A stretch of DNA of 64,000 bases, from positions 2,187,501 through 2,251,500 of the forward strand of contig JAIVEN010000016.1 in assembly GCA_026686845.1 (NCBI GenBank), written 5' to 3'. The notes below the pieces were generated by a model, which saw only the letters and a program-made list of their open reading frames with translations, was not told where the DNA came from and did no database searches. The position numbers were made by a program, and so were the translations under genes. Source of the stretch: Adenanthera pavonina. Its lineage: Eukaryota > Streptophyta > Magnoliopsida > Fabales > Fabaceae. This document shows, piece by piece, positions 24,973-40,129 of the stretch (position 1 is the first letter of the stretch; the number at the start of each line of letters is the position of its first letter).

Positions 24973-27900
24973 TCATGATCTAGAAGGGCCAGAAATATTG
25001 GACTCCATCTCATAATCCTCATCATGGTATATATCTTGTTCCAAAGAAGGCCGCTTTAGTCTTTGAAATATCTCATCAAGGGACTCCGATGAGGAAACAC
25101 GAGACATCTTATTTTCCTCTACTTGCCGTAAGGGTATAAACCTCTTGGTCCCTATGTTGGCCTTGAAACTTTGAAATCCAGTTTTCATTGTTTGCCATGT
25201 TGAAGCCAAACCAGATGGCGGTCGTCTACCTGCATTATTAGATTGAGCATTGTCTCCATCAAGTAAGGAAACCTTAGCAGAGGTTATGCTTTTCTCTTCT
25301 GGCTTCATTTTAGATGCTTGTCCGCTCTGCTCTCTTATAGCAGCATACTTGTTGCTGATAGTTTCCCTACTTGATCTCCTCGTATCTTCCTTCAACGTTT
25401 TAGACAGACTTCCATTCATTTTCTCACTAATTACACCGGAAGTTGCCTTCATTTCAGACCCGTTCCTCTCCTGAGCAATTTAGTTATAAAATGAGTAGAC
25501 GGTATCACCTCCAAAAATAAGTGTAATAGTTGCTAATGCCAGATTTTAAAAATTCTCTGAAACAATGCTACTCGAGTTAGTGTTACATGGAAGAAGAAAA
25601 ATGAGATTATGCCTTTTTGTTTTCAGTGATATGTCCACATACCATGAAATTGTCGCCAGATTCAATATCTATGTTGTTGAAATTCCTTGCCAATGGAACA
25701 ACTTGCTCGCCCACTTTGTGCCCTTGCTCAAGCCAAGTCCGTTCTACAAATAATAAGATTTATAATCAAGCATAAGTATCATAAGACTGCATATAGATGC
25801 ACAAGCGTGCATTGAAGAACAAGGTCAATATGTCAATATCCCCTCAATTGCTATGACAATTACATCAGGCATGTTGCATTGCAACTAAATTTATCATAGT
25901 AATACTAATAATTAACAGCAATGAAAGTATTAGCTTGAATACCTTTTTGTAAGATAATTAATCCTGATGGATCAAAACCGTCCAAATCTTCCGCTTCAGT
26001 TTTGAAGATATATCTCTTCCAACTCCCAAGAAAATCAAAAACCCGGTCAAAGAAGTTGCTTGCAACCAAAAGGGTGTATATAACCATAATAAGTGGATAT
26101 ATCTTGTTAAACTTATCCCCAAAGAATGGGACAGCTTTATCAATGTTCCCCATTAACTGCAGTCAAATTTGCATAACACATCAAAATATTAATAACAAAT
26201 AAAATTTATAAAAGAAATAGAACAGAAATATTCTATAGCAAAACTTTGCAAAGTTTAGTAGATGCTAGCTTAGTCAGGCACACTGGAATAATTAACGAAA
26301 AGATATTTCAAAAAATAATTAAATAAAAGGATTAAATACGCGAGACAAGAAAACAATGAGAGGCATAAAAGATTTCTTTGATCTGGGAAAATAAAAGAAA
26401 TAGAATTAAGGAAAGAAGAAAGCAAAGCTCCAGGATTGGGCCAACTATTGTATAATTTAGAAACTAGACACGTTTTACTGTAAATTGCATGGTGTCCGAG
26501 GAATGAATCACACTATTTATGATTTATATCTAGTATAGTTTGCTATAGATTTTATATTTTATATTAACAGTTGCCAGAATTTTTATTTTTACTTAAAATA
26601 AGTTTTGCGCCCAATCATTATGGCTGTGCAAATGTCAGTTTCCAGAATTTTGACGATTTTTTTATAACACATAAAATCTATACTAGCAAACAGCAATGGA
26701 GTCTTTGCCAATATTGGATTAAACTAACTAATGTTTCTATTGGTCTGGCGCACAAAGTTAATGCATGGCCACATATATTCAAGAATCTCCATGAGCTAAA
26801 AGAAGAATTACCTTTTCAAATACAGTTGGAGAACCAAGACGAATAAGATTAAGAAAGTTGTATGAAATAGGGGGAGCATATCGAGCCACCATCCTGTGAA
26901 CAAGTAAGGATAGAATATAAATTTCTTTTCACAAGATAGCATCAGTGATTCGAGAAGCAGAAAGAAACCCACTTACGAGCATATCATAAGCAAGTTAACT
27001 GCGCTGGTCTGTCTAGGTGTCAATGAGTAAAACATTAACATTCCAATTTTGAACAAGGAATAGTATGTGCAGACGCACATGTACATCAGAGGAATAGAAG
27101 CCAAAACCTGGACAAGAAATTGAAGATATGTGACCACATGCACAATTTCGAAAAAATACACACAACCCAAAAAAGATAAAATACAAGAAAAAAAGGATAG
27201 ATCATTGTGGTTCACATTATAATGGGGGAATGGAAGTCACAAGTGTATGCTGAAATGCTTTGTCTATTAATTCTAAAAGGACAGATCATCACAACGTTGA
27301 GGTGAGATTCAAAGAGGAATTTGTCTTCCTTTTACCAAATATGGTTATATTAAATCAGTCTATTTCATCCAAGCCAAGATATATTACCCAGGATTCCAAG
27401 AGCAACTAAGTAGCATTTATTTCATCTATATACCTAAGTGACTCAAAATTTTACAGGTAGTGATTACAACCTTAAACCTCAGTATGCTTTGCTAGAGAGA
27501 CAGGACCAATCATATTTTATTTATATATATATATATCGGTATATAAGCACATATGCAATTAACCAATATGAAAACAAAAATCCCATATAATTCAATCACA
27601 TAAGTTTCATCACCCATAATGAAAAGCCTTGGAAAATAATTAAAATTTTCTCTAAATTCTCCTATTCTTTTCAAGATTCAAAACTAAAATCTTCATTGAC
27701 GACATCCTCCAGACAAATTGAAGGAAGATTGCAGAAATATATGCAGCATCTCAATGTTTACATGTAATATAAACAATTGATCCCTTAGAAAAATATTCTA
27801 CCTGCACAAGAACCTCCTGCATTCCAACAGATTTAATAAGAATTGAGAAAAGTGATAGGTCAACACTAGGCAGCAGAGTTGCCTCTGCTAAAAGAATTGC

Positions 27901-30900
27901 AACAGAAATGATTCCAAGAATAACGGCCAAGCCTTTCTCAACTTGCTTCCTCAGAATGCACTGCCAGAAAAATTCTGCAAAAGAATCATAATCATTTTGA
28001 GAACCACAAGCCAACTGCTTCTAATAAAGTATACCATATGAATGAATAAAAGGAAAGAGAGTACAGTGATAGCCATGCATGTCGAAACAATAAAATATTG
28101 AAGGCAGAATAAAAACTACTGTTTTCAAATGCGATATTCACATAACTCAACTGAGGGCAATTTCATTGGTTATACATGAATATTATGCAAAAGGGAAAAA
28201 AATAACACAATTGATACAGGCATTATTTACATAGGAAGCAACTGAGCAAGTAAGGTAGGGAGACTATTTTATAATAATATCTTAATATACCGAATGGGTA
28301 AAACTGTAGATAAAGCTAAGTTATATATTAGTATTACAAAATCATAAACAAATATTATTCCCGATGCAATAAAAAAAAATCAGAGAAGTTAGAAACAAAT
28401 GGGTTAACAATTATGATAGTTACCTAAGGTATCAAGAAGTGACCCAAATTTACCACTTCGAGCAGGACTAATGCTTGAAACATATTTCCTGAAAAGATAG
28501 CATATAACATTGTTTAAGGTGAGCTGGAACAAACAGAAATAAATGACAAAAGAGTATTAAAATGAAGAAAAAATTAAGCACACCATCCTGTAGAGTTGCG
28601 ACGTTCATAGTTCTTTATTGTATCCTCAAGTCTAAGGGCTTTCAGTACGCAAGCCATATACTCACTACAAAAGCAACAATAGATCAAATAATGGGCCCTT
28701 TTGGTTGAAGAAAAATTACAGTTAAATAACCAAGCTGCCATATAAACCTAGTCACCAGACTCTTGCAGTACTATGGGGCAACACCAATGAGAAGAGCTTG
28801 ATTTTTGATTATATTCAGGGCACAAAAGGACCATATGAGCTGTGAGCACATAAATATCAGAGTAATCAAAATAACTTCTTTTTATAACTTGATGTCTTCA
28901 ATGCTCGTTCCGTAAGAGGCAAGAAGAAATATATTTCTTCACTGGACAGCATTTATTTATTTATTTTTTGGTAAGACATTGGACAATATTAGAAAGGCAG
29001 TTTTTGTCAAATACCTCATACTTATAGGAACTAGGATGCAAAGTTGAAACTATTCCCACTTCAAGTAAATCTTTATTTTTTCGGTAACAAAATGGATTGC
29101 ATATCATCAAAAGGTTACAAAAGTTTGTACAATTTCTGGGTCTAGAGTGCCCATGTAAATCATCAGTCAAAAAGGTAATTAATCCATCTTAAAAAGTAAA
29201 CCTTTTTATTAACCAGAGCAAAAAATAAGAAGATTCATTAGTAATTTACTCCGAATAAAAAACCATCTTAAAAGGTAAAAGAACCAATTTGGTAATACGT
29301 TGGAAATATTCCAAAATGAGAGAGAGCAAGTTGTTTATTACTAACATGAAGAACAAACCAAAAATTGGTCACCAATATCCCTTTATTAGAAATAAATCCA
29401 AGGGAGAAGAATATAAACATTGAATTTACTGTTCACTACTGCTGTAAAAGAATCAAGAACAGTATTTCAAGAAGAAAAGCTATCTACATCACTATAACTT
29501 GCTTACCTTTTATACCTGTAGTATTCCTCACGGGCTCCCCGAAGATGACGCCTTAGTGTTGCCATTGACTTCTCATCAGTATCATAATCCATATCATTCT
29601 CACCTAATCGTCCACCTTGCGGTTTGAAGGATGGATCATCCCTAAACTGTACAATTGAAGGTTATACCTATATAAGATATTACAAAGAAGGCAACCCATG
29701 TTCTATAATCAAAATGTGAAATTGAAAAAATAAAAAAGTAAGCTTATTACCAACTGAGTTAAGATATTATCAATGACATCCATATATGGTCTCAAAGGAT
29801 CACGCTTAGACATCTGGTTAGATGTTGCTTGAGCAACCTGTAGACAAAAACCAAACTTAGACTCCCAGAATTTTTGGGGACAATAAAGCAGGGTAACTCC
29901 AACATTTAATTAAGCTTAATAGATACATCATACTCAGCATACTCTCCCAACCCAAAAAGCAACACAAGACAATATATGCAGAGGATCTTCCGTGAAGAGG
30001 AAAACAAATGAAATCCAAAGTTGCCTTTTTGTTAGGAACCATGAGACAATTCAAATCTCAGATAGTAGTTCCTAATGGAACACAAATGACAAAACTGCTG
30101 CTGAGAAGCATTTTCCTAAAAATGGCCAAGGCATATAAAAATTGAATCAATTCAAGCAGTTAACCAGCTAGAGATTGGAATATGCCTCACTGACACTTCC
30201 CTCAGGGACTTGTCAAGCCTAATCGAACATAATTTATTGATGATAGCTTTGGTAAGAGACAAGATAAACGAAGAACAGGAATGGAGGAAGATATCAAAAA
30301 GTCAACGTGAACCACTGAGATTTAAGGAAGACAACTTATGAGGAGGGATACTATCGTGAGTTTCAAATGACAAAAAGTCAAACAAAAAACTTCAATTATG
30401 ATTTGCGTGCAAGTAAGAGACAGACACAAATTTGTGAGATTGGATATGAGGACAGGGAAAACAGAAAGATATAAATCACGAGAAGTTTTACACTTTATGG
30501 ACAGCTTAAAAGAACAACTTACAACGATAGCATTTGAAAATTCTTGGTGAGCATCATCAAGTTTGACAGCCAATTTGGCAATTTTGTGCGAAAGAACTTT
30601 TTGACGCTTAGTCCAGTCAGCATTTCTCCAAATGCTCTTAGGAATTTCACTTAAACCAAATCCAAGAAGGAAGGCACCAGTAACAAGTCCAAAAGTATTC
30701 GAGCAAGCCATGGCAAACCCCAAAATACCTCCTTTCCTGTTTACCAAATTGCCCAGCAAATAGAAATTATTAACAAAAAAGAGAGACTTCAGTTGAAACC
30801 GAATAACGGACCCTAGCACGCATAAATGACATATGCATCATAATTTGTCTGGCCATGGCCATCATGTCAAGAAATAGACAAATAATTAGGCAGAGCGAAG

Positions 30901-33704
30901 GTAATCATGCATCCATTGTTTTAAATTCTAGATAAGCTTCCTTATTTAACATACTGAAAACTAATGACCTAGTAAACCTGGGCCTTGAGATGTGCTTAAA
31001 GCTTTACAACATAGTTCTTTGTTACTTTAACCTATGATTAATCTGCATTACTATAAACCCATCATCTTCTTAAAGTGTCAAACTTGAGTTTCCATGAAAA
31101 TGCATACAGAGAATAAATGAAATGTGTCAGCCTCTCAGGATCTAATTGCTATAAAGGAAATCTAATTCAGATCTACAGAAATATTGTGCTACAAGCCCCA
31201 GAAAGTCTCAAATATCATCTCTGGCTTTCCTGTATTCAATTTCTAATGCAGTCATTTGAGGTTCCCCCACTACTAAACAGTATCCTCCTCCCTTGACTCT
31301 TCTCTCTTAAGCTCTGCAAGGTACTTCTAGAAGAAATCTCTTCCATTAGTCCATTCTCTTGCACCTTTTAAATAGTAGTAATAATAATAATGATGATTTT
31401 TATATTTATAATCATCTTAAGATGGGAAAAATAGCAGATTGATGCAGCCTGTCTGATGGTTAAGGCTCTAGTAAATGTTTTAAGCATATGAGCAAGCCAT
31501 CAAGTTTATTCAGCATGAGGTGCTTCTGGTGAGAAGTTTTAGATTTTGAGATACACTTTATGGTCTATCAACATATTCTTTACGCTAGTATAAGACTTCT
31601 ATTAAGTAACTCAAGCAGAACATAATCCACGTATTTTCAGGCCATATATGTAACTAAGTAAAATGTTCAAACATTCTTATGGGTAACCAAGAGTCAATTT
31701 TTTCCACAACGAAATAGAATTCTAAGAATTCAGACCACTATCTTTTCCTACTATTTTAAGAATAATTTAGTGATTTAACTTGGCAAGAGCTCTCCACAGA
31801 TCACATTGGTAGGCCAAAGGATTGGAAACTCAACTCCCAGTAAGACTGTGTTGGATTCAAATCTTAACTTGCAAAGGACAGCCCTCAGTCAAAGATAAAG
31901 CATTAATGAAGACCCTTAAAATTTGGTTTAAAAGCACCACAAACACCAAAACGAGAGTTAAATTTTGTGTGCACAAGCTCAAAGTCTTGAAAATATTGGT
32001 ATAACCCAGCATGCAGAGAAAACATCATTGCCCATGTATGAAACTGATCAAGAAGAAAATAGTCACGATGCCTGCTTCTTCGAGGACATCATAGATCTCT
32101 TCAAATGAATGTAAAAACATAAAAAAAATAAGAAAACTCCATGAAGCAAAATCTTAGAGATAAGATCTTACTAGGAAAACTCTAATTTACATCAAACTAA
32201 ATGAGGTAAGGAGGTTGAGAACAAACCATATCTTATGCATCATTATTAGAAGGACAAGTCCAAAAAGGCCAATGGATCCCACAATTGCGTAAAAAACCAA
32301 GTTAACATGTACACTAGACTTCAATCTTTCTGAAACAGTGAAGTCTCCAGCATCTTCAAAACCCTGAATAAGGGGCACCACAGCCCTGCTTAGGATGACA
32401 ATTTAAATATATGAGGAAATTTGCATTTGTGATATGAAAATACCATTTAAAAGGATTTTCATGCAACAGTGCTAAGTATTCAGCCGAAGATGTGAAAGGA
32501 CAAGTAGCCATGAAAATAAATGAGCAAATTAGCACACATACAGAATCATGTGAATTTTGTCAATACACAAAACAACTTCTGATGATGAATTATTCAGTAC
32601 TACTTCTCATAAAGTTCAAACTCCTTCCATGTAGAGAAATGTCACACATAGGCATGTATTAATGTATTATGAACTATCAATATCAGAGGAACCATACGAT
32701 AGTGCCAACCAAACGAAAATAATCTCACTTGACTCAGATATGAGCCAATGAAGATTAAAGACAATAACATTACAAAGTTACATCAGCTTAATTCCATTGC
32801 ACGAAAAATACTTGAGAGGAAAGATCAACTGTCACACGATAAAAAAGAGTTCTTAAAACCTTAACAGATTCAAACCATTAACACGTTGTCCCGGAAATTG
32901 GCCTTTCTCAACAACACCACTCATTAAAGAGCATACGAGAAAGTAAAGTGGTGCTGAAATTTGCTAATAACTTTTTATTAAACATACCAAGTAAGTAAAA
33001 ATGTGCTCCAATATGACCAGCTCCAGAAGAAGGAAATGCCTCCATTCTCATGATGAGAAGATAACGTCTGTATGAACCAAAGAAGCATCATAATATCAAT
33101 GAAATCAAAGCACATAATTCTTCAATTAACCATTAAACTTTCCATAATATACTATTCAATACATCTAACATCTATCACCCGTCTGACATCCCACCACAAC
33201 AACTGTGTCATGGTGTCATGGACAACTTATCCAGCAACTTAACTAGTTCGGCTATAAGCAGCGAAAATGTCACTTAAAAATCAAAATAAAACTTGTATTT
33301 AAAAAAAAAAAACACTGAACTTGATTATATATATCGGCATCCCGCAATCCAAATATGAATTCGAGAAGAAAATGAAAAACAGAACCCCAAAAAACTGAAA
33401 TCCGTAAAAAAGAGTTAATTGAAAATGAATACGGAAATGACCGAACGATCAAATCAGCCATATTGCTTCAAGCCACAAAATGCATGATGAAAACAAGTAA
33501 TGGAGGAGAAATGAGAATGCAGAAATGAAATCGTACCGCCCAAATGTCCGCGGGGACGAGGATGATGATGGAAAGCGAACAGAACCAGGTATATCCAACG
33601 GTGAAAAGCACGTAACGTGGGACATCCGGACCAGCGAAGTACCTCAGCGTGAATAGCACCATGCCCACTGTCAGAGGCAGCGAGATCATGTAAAACACCC
33701 ACAT
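24973..33704 (-). CDS. LMBR1-domain membrane protein, LMBD2 type (14 exons)
   Basis: Exons in transcript order: 33704-33537, 33067-32988, 32385-32227, 30736-30523, 29837-29751, 29646-29507, 28664-28584, 28488-28424, 27974-27802, 27107-26977, 26893-26812, 26156-25943, 25743-25643, 25470-24973. All introns are GT-AG and all phases agree, giving 2193 bases and 730 residues, the length of Arabidopsis LMBR1 domain-containing protein 2 homologues. The start MWVFYMISLPLTVGM begins a first membrane segment, and more hydrophobic segments follow (for example YAIVGSIGLFGLVLLIMM, FGLVTGAFLLGFGL, LAVILGIISVAILLAEA). A soluble segment with an RREEYYRYKSEYM-like coiled stretch lies mid-protein. The C-terminal exon is cytosolic, with conserved LASTWQTMKTGFQSFKANIG and SSSESLDEIFQRLKRP. 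In animals LMBD2 is linked to receptor signalling; the plant role is not established. Confidence 0.93.
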
Positions 33705-34367
33705 CTCTCAATCCCTCCCCGTCTCTCCCAGAAATCAGCACTCAGCAGGAGACAGAATCCAGGAGGGAGCCCTGCGAAGCCGATCAGAGGGATAGATCAC
33801 AATGATCTCAGGCAAACTAACGCAGCCGCCCCTCTCGGCTGAGCCTGCGCGCCACACGTCCGTGCGACTCAGTCGATACGTGCAGATGGTTAATGGTGCG
33901 GGGCTAATGTCGGTTAAAGACAATCGGCTCGTCTCCGGCAAGAAAAGAAATCCACCTTGGATCCGAATACGCACCTGGGCCCCGCCTATGCCTCCGAATA
34001 CGAATTATTCCTCTCTTTGTGAGGATTCTCCTCTTTATATTCTTTCGCACTCTGTAAATTACCGTATTTTTGTTACCAGCGCGACTGGGGTGAAAATTTC
34101 ATGTCCTCTTTCTTTTTAGCTTGCGCAACCACACAAGACCGAAGTCTGCCAGAAAAGAGAAATCAACACCTTCATGTATCGAAATCCCAACTACCATGAG
34201 CCAGATTCAAGAGCTCAGGTGGAGCGATAGCATCTCATTCCAGCACCCCGCAGCCCCGCTAATCACGAAACTAAAATCAATTATTGCTTGTTGAAGATGT
34301 AATAATCCCGCGGTGGCTGCTGAAAACCGGGAAAAAAATATATAATATTGTATATATTGTATGTGAT

Positions 34368-34387
34368 ATATATATATATATATATAT
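34368..34387. repeat. (TA)n microsatellite
   Basis: About ten TA units. Confidence 0.85.
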
Positions 34388-34840
34388 GTCGCCGAAAAAA
34401 TATAATTTGTCTATGGTATTTTTGGGGCGACATGTCTATGGTATTTTAATAATGCTGATAACAACATGATGGTTTTTTTTATGTTTAAATTTATTTATAA
34501 TTCTTATAAAAAATATTTATCATGATTTAATGAAAAAATTTGTAATAAAATACATTTTTATTTATTCATAATAGAATTTTTTTTTTAATTTCGAAAGGTA
34601 TAATACGTAAGGGCATACCGTTCTTAGTTTATGAGGTTTAGGAGGATTATAGTTGAAATGCGATTTCTGACCATTAATTTTTTTATTAATAAAGATGATT
34701 ATCTTTATTTTTTTTAGAGTCACTCAAATTCACTCAATTTAATATCAGCTTAAAAAAAAGACTCAATTTAATAAGATATCATCAATCCTCCATCTGGATA
34801 AAAATAAAACAAAAAAAAGAGAAATATTAAAAAAAAAACT

Positions 34841-35203
34841 TAAGATTATTTGATAGTGTTTTCTATTTTATTGTTCTCAAAACAGTTTTGTAAAACTTCT
34901 TTCAAGAATAAGTTTTGAAAAAAATAAAATAAAAAAATATGTTTGAATAATTGTTTTCAAAATTATAATTAGTGAGTGATAGATGAGTTATTCAAAATTT
35001 ATAACTTTATCATTAATGAGATGGATATTTTTCAGAACAAAAACTACAAAACACCTTAAAATTGTTCTGAATTTTCTGTTCTTTTATTTTTTTGCCCCTT
35101 AGAATAGTTTATAAAAAATAAGTTTGTCAAACAAGTTTTTTTTATATTTTTATTTTTAAAAACAAAAAAACAATCTTTAAAAATAAAACCAAACAAACCC
35201 TTA
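34841..35203 (+). mobile_element. Tourist-like (PIF/Harbinger) MITE, copy 1
   Basis: About 363 bp. The ends are inverted: left ...attatttgatagtgtttt, right ...aaaaccaaacaaaccctt. GGG(C/T)xTxTTTGGTT-like ends are typical of Tourist elements. The interior matches copy 2 (35491-35873) closely, including ttataactttatcattaatg and aacaaaaactacaaaacacc, and matches copy 3 (49378-49751) in inverted orientation. Confidence 0.65.
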
Positions 35204-35490
35204 AACGTTTTTTATTTGAGTTTTTCTTTTTTTTTTTCATAATATTTGTCTTTTTCTATTTTTCTCTTAATTCAAACAAAGCCCAAGTCCTTAAGTTAAT
35301 TAACATCCCTAATAATTTGACGGCTTGAGAATTGAAAGAATTACTTGCAAGGAAATAAACTGTGCTTGATTGATTAACAAATTTTGGTTGAAAAGTAGTC
35401 ATAGCCAAAAACGAAAAGCAAACTGACTTAAAAAAAAAAAAAGAAAAGTTGTATTTTGGTTTACAATTATAATATTTTTAATGAAACATA

Positions 35491-35873
35491 TTAGGGGCTT
35501 ATTTGATAATATTTTCTGTTTATTGTTCTGAGAACAGTTTTATAAAACTATTTTTAAGAATAAATTTTAAAAACAAGAAAACAAAAAAAATCTGTTTTAA
35601 TAATTATTCTCAAAATCATAACTAGTAAGTGATAGATTAGTTATTTAAAATTTATAACTTTACCATTAATGAGGTGGATATTTCTCACATTTCTTTCTGT
35701 TTTTCAGAACAAAAACTACAAAACACCTTAAAGATGTTCTGAGTTTTCTGTTCTTTTATTTTTCTATTTTTCAGAATAATTTATAAAAAATAAATTTACC
35801 AAATAAATTTTATGAGTTTTCTGTTTTTAAAAATAAAAAAAATTATTTTCAGAAATATAACCAAATAGCCTAA
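35491..35873 (+). mobile_element. Tourist-like (PIF/Harbinger) MITE, copy 2
   Basis: It starts ttaggggcttatttgataat and ends ataaccaaatagcctaa, giving inverted ends of about 15 bases and flanking TTA/TAA, close to the 3-bp duplications used by PIF/Harbinger elements. The body is similar to copy 1 throughout, with a small insertion (about 25 bases near 35684). No open frame. Confidence 0.7.
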
Positions 35874-35950
35874 GTTTCTTTGTTGAAGGACAGAAACTTA
35901 CAAGCCAAGCTAAGACTCGCGTATTAGACTCCTTCCCTTCACTGCATAGT

Positions 35951-35974
35951 GCATCTCTCTCTCTCTCTCTCTCA
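35951..35974. repeat. (CT)n microsatellite
   Basis: About ten CT units just beyond the Tourist-like copy 2. Confidence 0.9.
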
Positions 35975-37749
35975 GCTTTCTTTTTCTTTTCACCCCAGAG
36001 TGGATGGTCTCCCACGTCTTTTGGATATCTGTTTTTTATTTTTATGAGAATTGAATATCTATTTTTTGCTTTTAATTTTTACAGGAGATATCTGGTTTTG
36101 AAAACATTGAAAAGTCTGTTTAATTTGTATTTTTGTAAACCAAACTGTGATTTATAATAATTTTTTTTTATCTAAACAGATTTATAATAAATTTCTCTAT
36201 TTTTATTCAAATTTCATTTTTATAAATTATGATTGTTTTAAAAAAATTTTTACAAAAAGTAAACCAAATGGGACCAAGTTGTCAATTGCAATATGTTTAT
36301 GCTTTTTCACCCAATAAAAAATAACGCGTTTGGAATGTAATAATCATCGAAGAAATCCGGAAGTCCACAATAGACTCGATCAATTATTTAAATGAGAAAG
36401 CACTAAACCTAAAATTTGACTATTGAGCTGCATTTCAAAATGGGCCTAACCTATGACCTACCCAAACTAATACAATGTTCGATCCTGGTATTTTGAATCG
36501 AAATTGAGATAGCCCATATTACCTATATCATCAATATCTTGCATTTTTGTAGTTTACGTTCAAATGTTGTTTTCTTCTCCTGTTCCTTCCATTGCATGAT
36601 TTCTTTTAAAATTTGTAGACTTGTGTTATAATTAATTACAATTACAATTACAATTAACAGTAGGATAAAATTTTGTATCCACAAGAGAAGGTCGCTACCA
36701 TTAAAAGTGCACGTAAGGTAAATTGATTTGTTGGATACACATTATGGTTCGTCAATGAATCATGCTATTATTGAACTTAGACATGGGCTCAGGGCTCTAT
36801 GTAACGTATAAAGTATGATAAATGAGCTACGGTACGGAAGTGGTGAGATGCAAGCTTGTTACCAAGGCAAATACTATAACCCTACCTCGAACATCATTGA
36901 CAACAATAATATTTTTTCTTCCCAGCTAAGCACTAGACGCTATGTTTCTTGTCAATTTTTAAAGAGGGCAGAAAGAATTGCGTACCCCTTTGGTATATTT
37001 ATTTACCAACTTTTTCTCTATATATCAAATTTTCTCAATTCTTTTGTACCACATTATTTGTTTTGGAATCACGGAGGAAATTAATCATTGTTCCACAGTA
37101 AACGTACCCTTTCACAAGAGCTTCTTTGTTTCTGTGTTTCTCCTGTGAGGGAGGAAGGAAGCAGGAGAAAAAAGGAAGAGGGAGTTACGTTTTTTTTTAA
37201 TTTATAACCATCTTTAAAACTCTCCCTCAGACCATAATTGTATATTACTCCCCTTTTAATTTTGAATTCAAAATTTAAAAACACAATAAATGTTAATTAA
37301 TTTTCTATTAATTAATTATTAGATTGGGTCCACCTATCAATGGGCCCAAGATCCTAACATTCCTTAACTAGTAGCGGAAGTGACCTAGGGACAGGGTGGA
37401 TCAAAATCAATTGTGGTGGCTCAATCAGCTCCCTAGGAAAAAGGGCAGGATGTGATGAATGTGTCTTAATTAAAGGACGACCAAGGTGGTCAGTTGGCTT
37501 TAGTAGACTCTCAGGGTAATACTCTCCATATTTGATGCAAAATTTAGGAGGAACTTGAGTATCAGTTAAAATAAAAAACGTTGGCTATAATTTAGTCACA
37601 AGAGGTTGTGATTATTTAAAAAATGTTTACGTATTATTTCATTCAATTCTTTGGTCACGTCAAAATTTATTCTCAACATATATAGACACACGCTATACGT
37701 ACTATTTGCCCCACACAGAACATGATGATGATGATGCATAGATCCTGCA

Positions 37750-37776
37750 ATTTCTTACATATATATATATATATAT
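37750..37776. repeat. (TA)n microsatellite
   Basis: A run of about nine TA units at the end of an AT-rich stretch. Confidence 0.8.
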
Positions 37777-38946
37777 TGATATATTGATACACAAACAAAC
37801 AAGTACCGAGACTTGTATTTTTGTGGCTTAAAAACTCTTTTTGTTATTTTTTATAATCTTTTACTAAAATTTATGTATAACTACTCTAAACTATATTAGA
37901 TAGGGGATACACTGTAGTAAATTTAGCTTTATATAGCAAATCACATTGTTTTTATTATGACTGGTGAATAATGTCACAATCCATAAATTTATCAGATGTA
38001 GAAAATCTTTTACAAAAATTTATATAGAACTAAACTTATATTAGATATAGAAAATCCACAAACAAATCCTCTATATTAGACTAGATTAGATAGAGGGTAC
38101 AGTGCATTACATGAAGCTCTGTGTAACAAATCTCATTATTTATAACTAAGAAATAATAATATATTCTATACATTTATTAGATATAGATAAACATAAGTTA
38201 TTTTATAAAACATTTACTTACCAAATTTCGGTGCAGATATGTATCTAGTTAATCTAATGTCTGGTTCTGAGGTTAAAGATCATATCCATTCCTAAGTTTA
38301 CAACATTAATATACATAATCAAATTTATAATCAAATACAAGAAATCATATTACTTATTAATTATTAGTAATATCAATTATAAACAGTACCATTCATCTTA
38401 GAATTAGATTCATGCTAATAGCACCCAAAAATGAGGGGTTTGTATTTTTTAGCAAAAAATATTATTTTCAATAAACTTTGACAGTATAAGCAATTTAAAT
38501 TTAAAATCAAAATTTTTTGGGAAAATAAATCGTTTATATTAACTATTTAATATGATTTAAAATGTTAGGAACGTTAATTTAATTTAATATAAAATTTTCA
38601 GTCTAAAAACAGTAAATCCCGACCAAAAATAAAGATGGGAATGCATGTTTAATTTTTTTTAATAGCTATTTTCTATCCTCTCATTATTTTTATTTTAAAT
38701 TTTGATTAACTTAAATCAAATTTGCCTCATTCAAGGCAGCCATTTTTAAGACATTTTCTGGTGATTTTGAACTGAAAATATCATGTTTAATTACCTTTAT
38801 CCTCCTTTCCTATAATCAATGTATAATACATATTTAATTTTTGTAAAGGGAAAAAAATCAACGGGTTTTAGCACTGGAACAGAGAAAAAACTTCACGGCG
38901 CAAAGTTAGCATAAGAATCAATAGGAAGTGGACAAGTAGACTTGAT

Positions 38947-38954
38947 GATCCGCG
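38947..38954 (-). promoter_or_regulatory. Histone octamer motif in the H3.3 promoter
   Basis: The sequence GATCCGCG is the exact reverse complement of CGCGGATC, the octamer of plant histone gene promoters. It lies about 150 bases before the putative TATA box at 39101, so its position fits a functional element. Confidence 0.55.
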
Positions 38955-39100
38955 CCACGACTCCTCAAGGGCATCTTAGCCGTTTATTTAACATGAGAAA
39001 ATACAGCTAAGGGCTCAAGCGGCCGCCCGATTCATGAAGACAAACACAAGGATAGAGAATTCTACCCGATCGACAACTTCCACGCCTCCGTTTATACGCT

Positions 39101-39110
39101 ATTTATAAAC
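39101..39110 (+). promoter_or_regulatory. Putative TATA box of the H3.3 gene
   Basis: The sequence atttataaac lies about 297 bases before the H3 start codon. The long leader implied by this position is typical for H3.3 genes, which usually have an intron in the 5'UTR. A candidate donor gtaaaa follows gattgttg near 39169, but the acceptor is not settled. Confidence 0.45.
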
Positions 39111-39397
39111 CCTGATTCCGTGGCAATTTAGGATGTCGGATTCTTGAAAGGAGCTGAGGCGATTGTTGGTAAAAAAACAATAAACAAAGAAAGGAGCCAA
39201 GGCGATTAAGGTTGAAGGAAAAAGAAAGAAGTTTTCTGAGGCCAGCATACTCGTGTTCTTCATTGTGTCATAGATTTTCTGTTGGATTAGACATCGCTGA
39301 TTGCACTGTTATTTCTAATTTGATCAAGAGCGAAATATTGTTCCATATTCTATTGGTATTTTCTTTTAAACAAATTTGGGATTGGGATTTCCCACTA

Positions 39398-40129
<732 letters not shown>

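Larger units (their letters stand above)
33705..39100. other. Divergent intergenic region; promoter of the LMBD2-like gene, MITEs
   Basis: Bases 33705-34260 are GC-richer and hold the promoter and leader of the minus-strand LMBD2-like gene. From 34300 to 39000 the DNA is AT-rich, with TA and CT microsatellites and two Tourist-like MITEs. Open frames at 33802-34119, 35827-36015 and 36815-37284 have no motif. No coding exon or RNA gene recognised. Confidence 0.5.
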
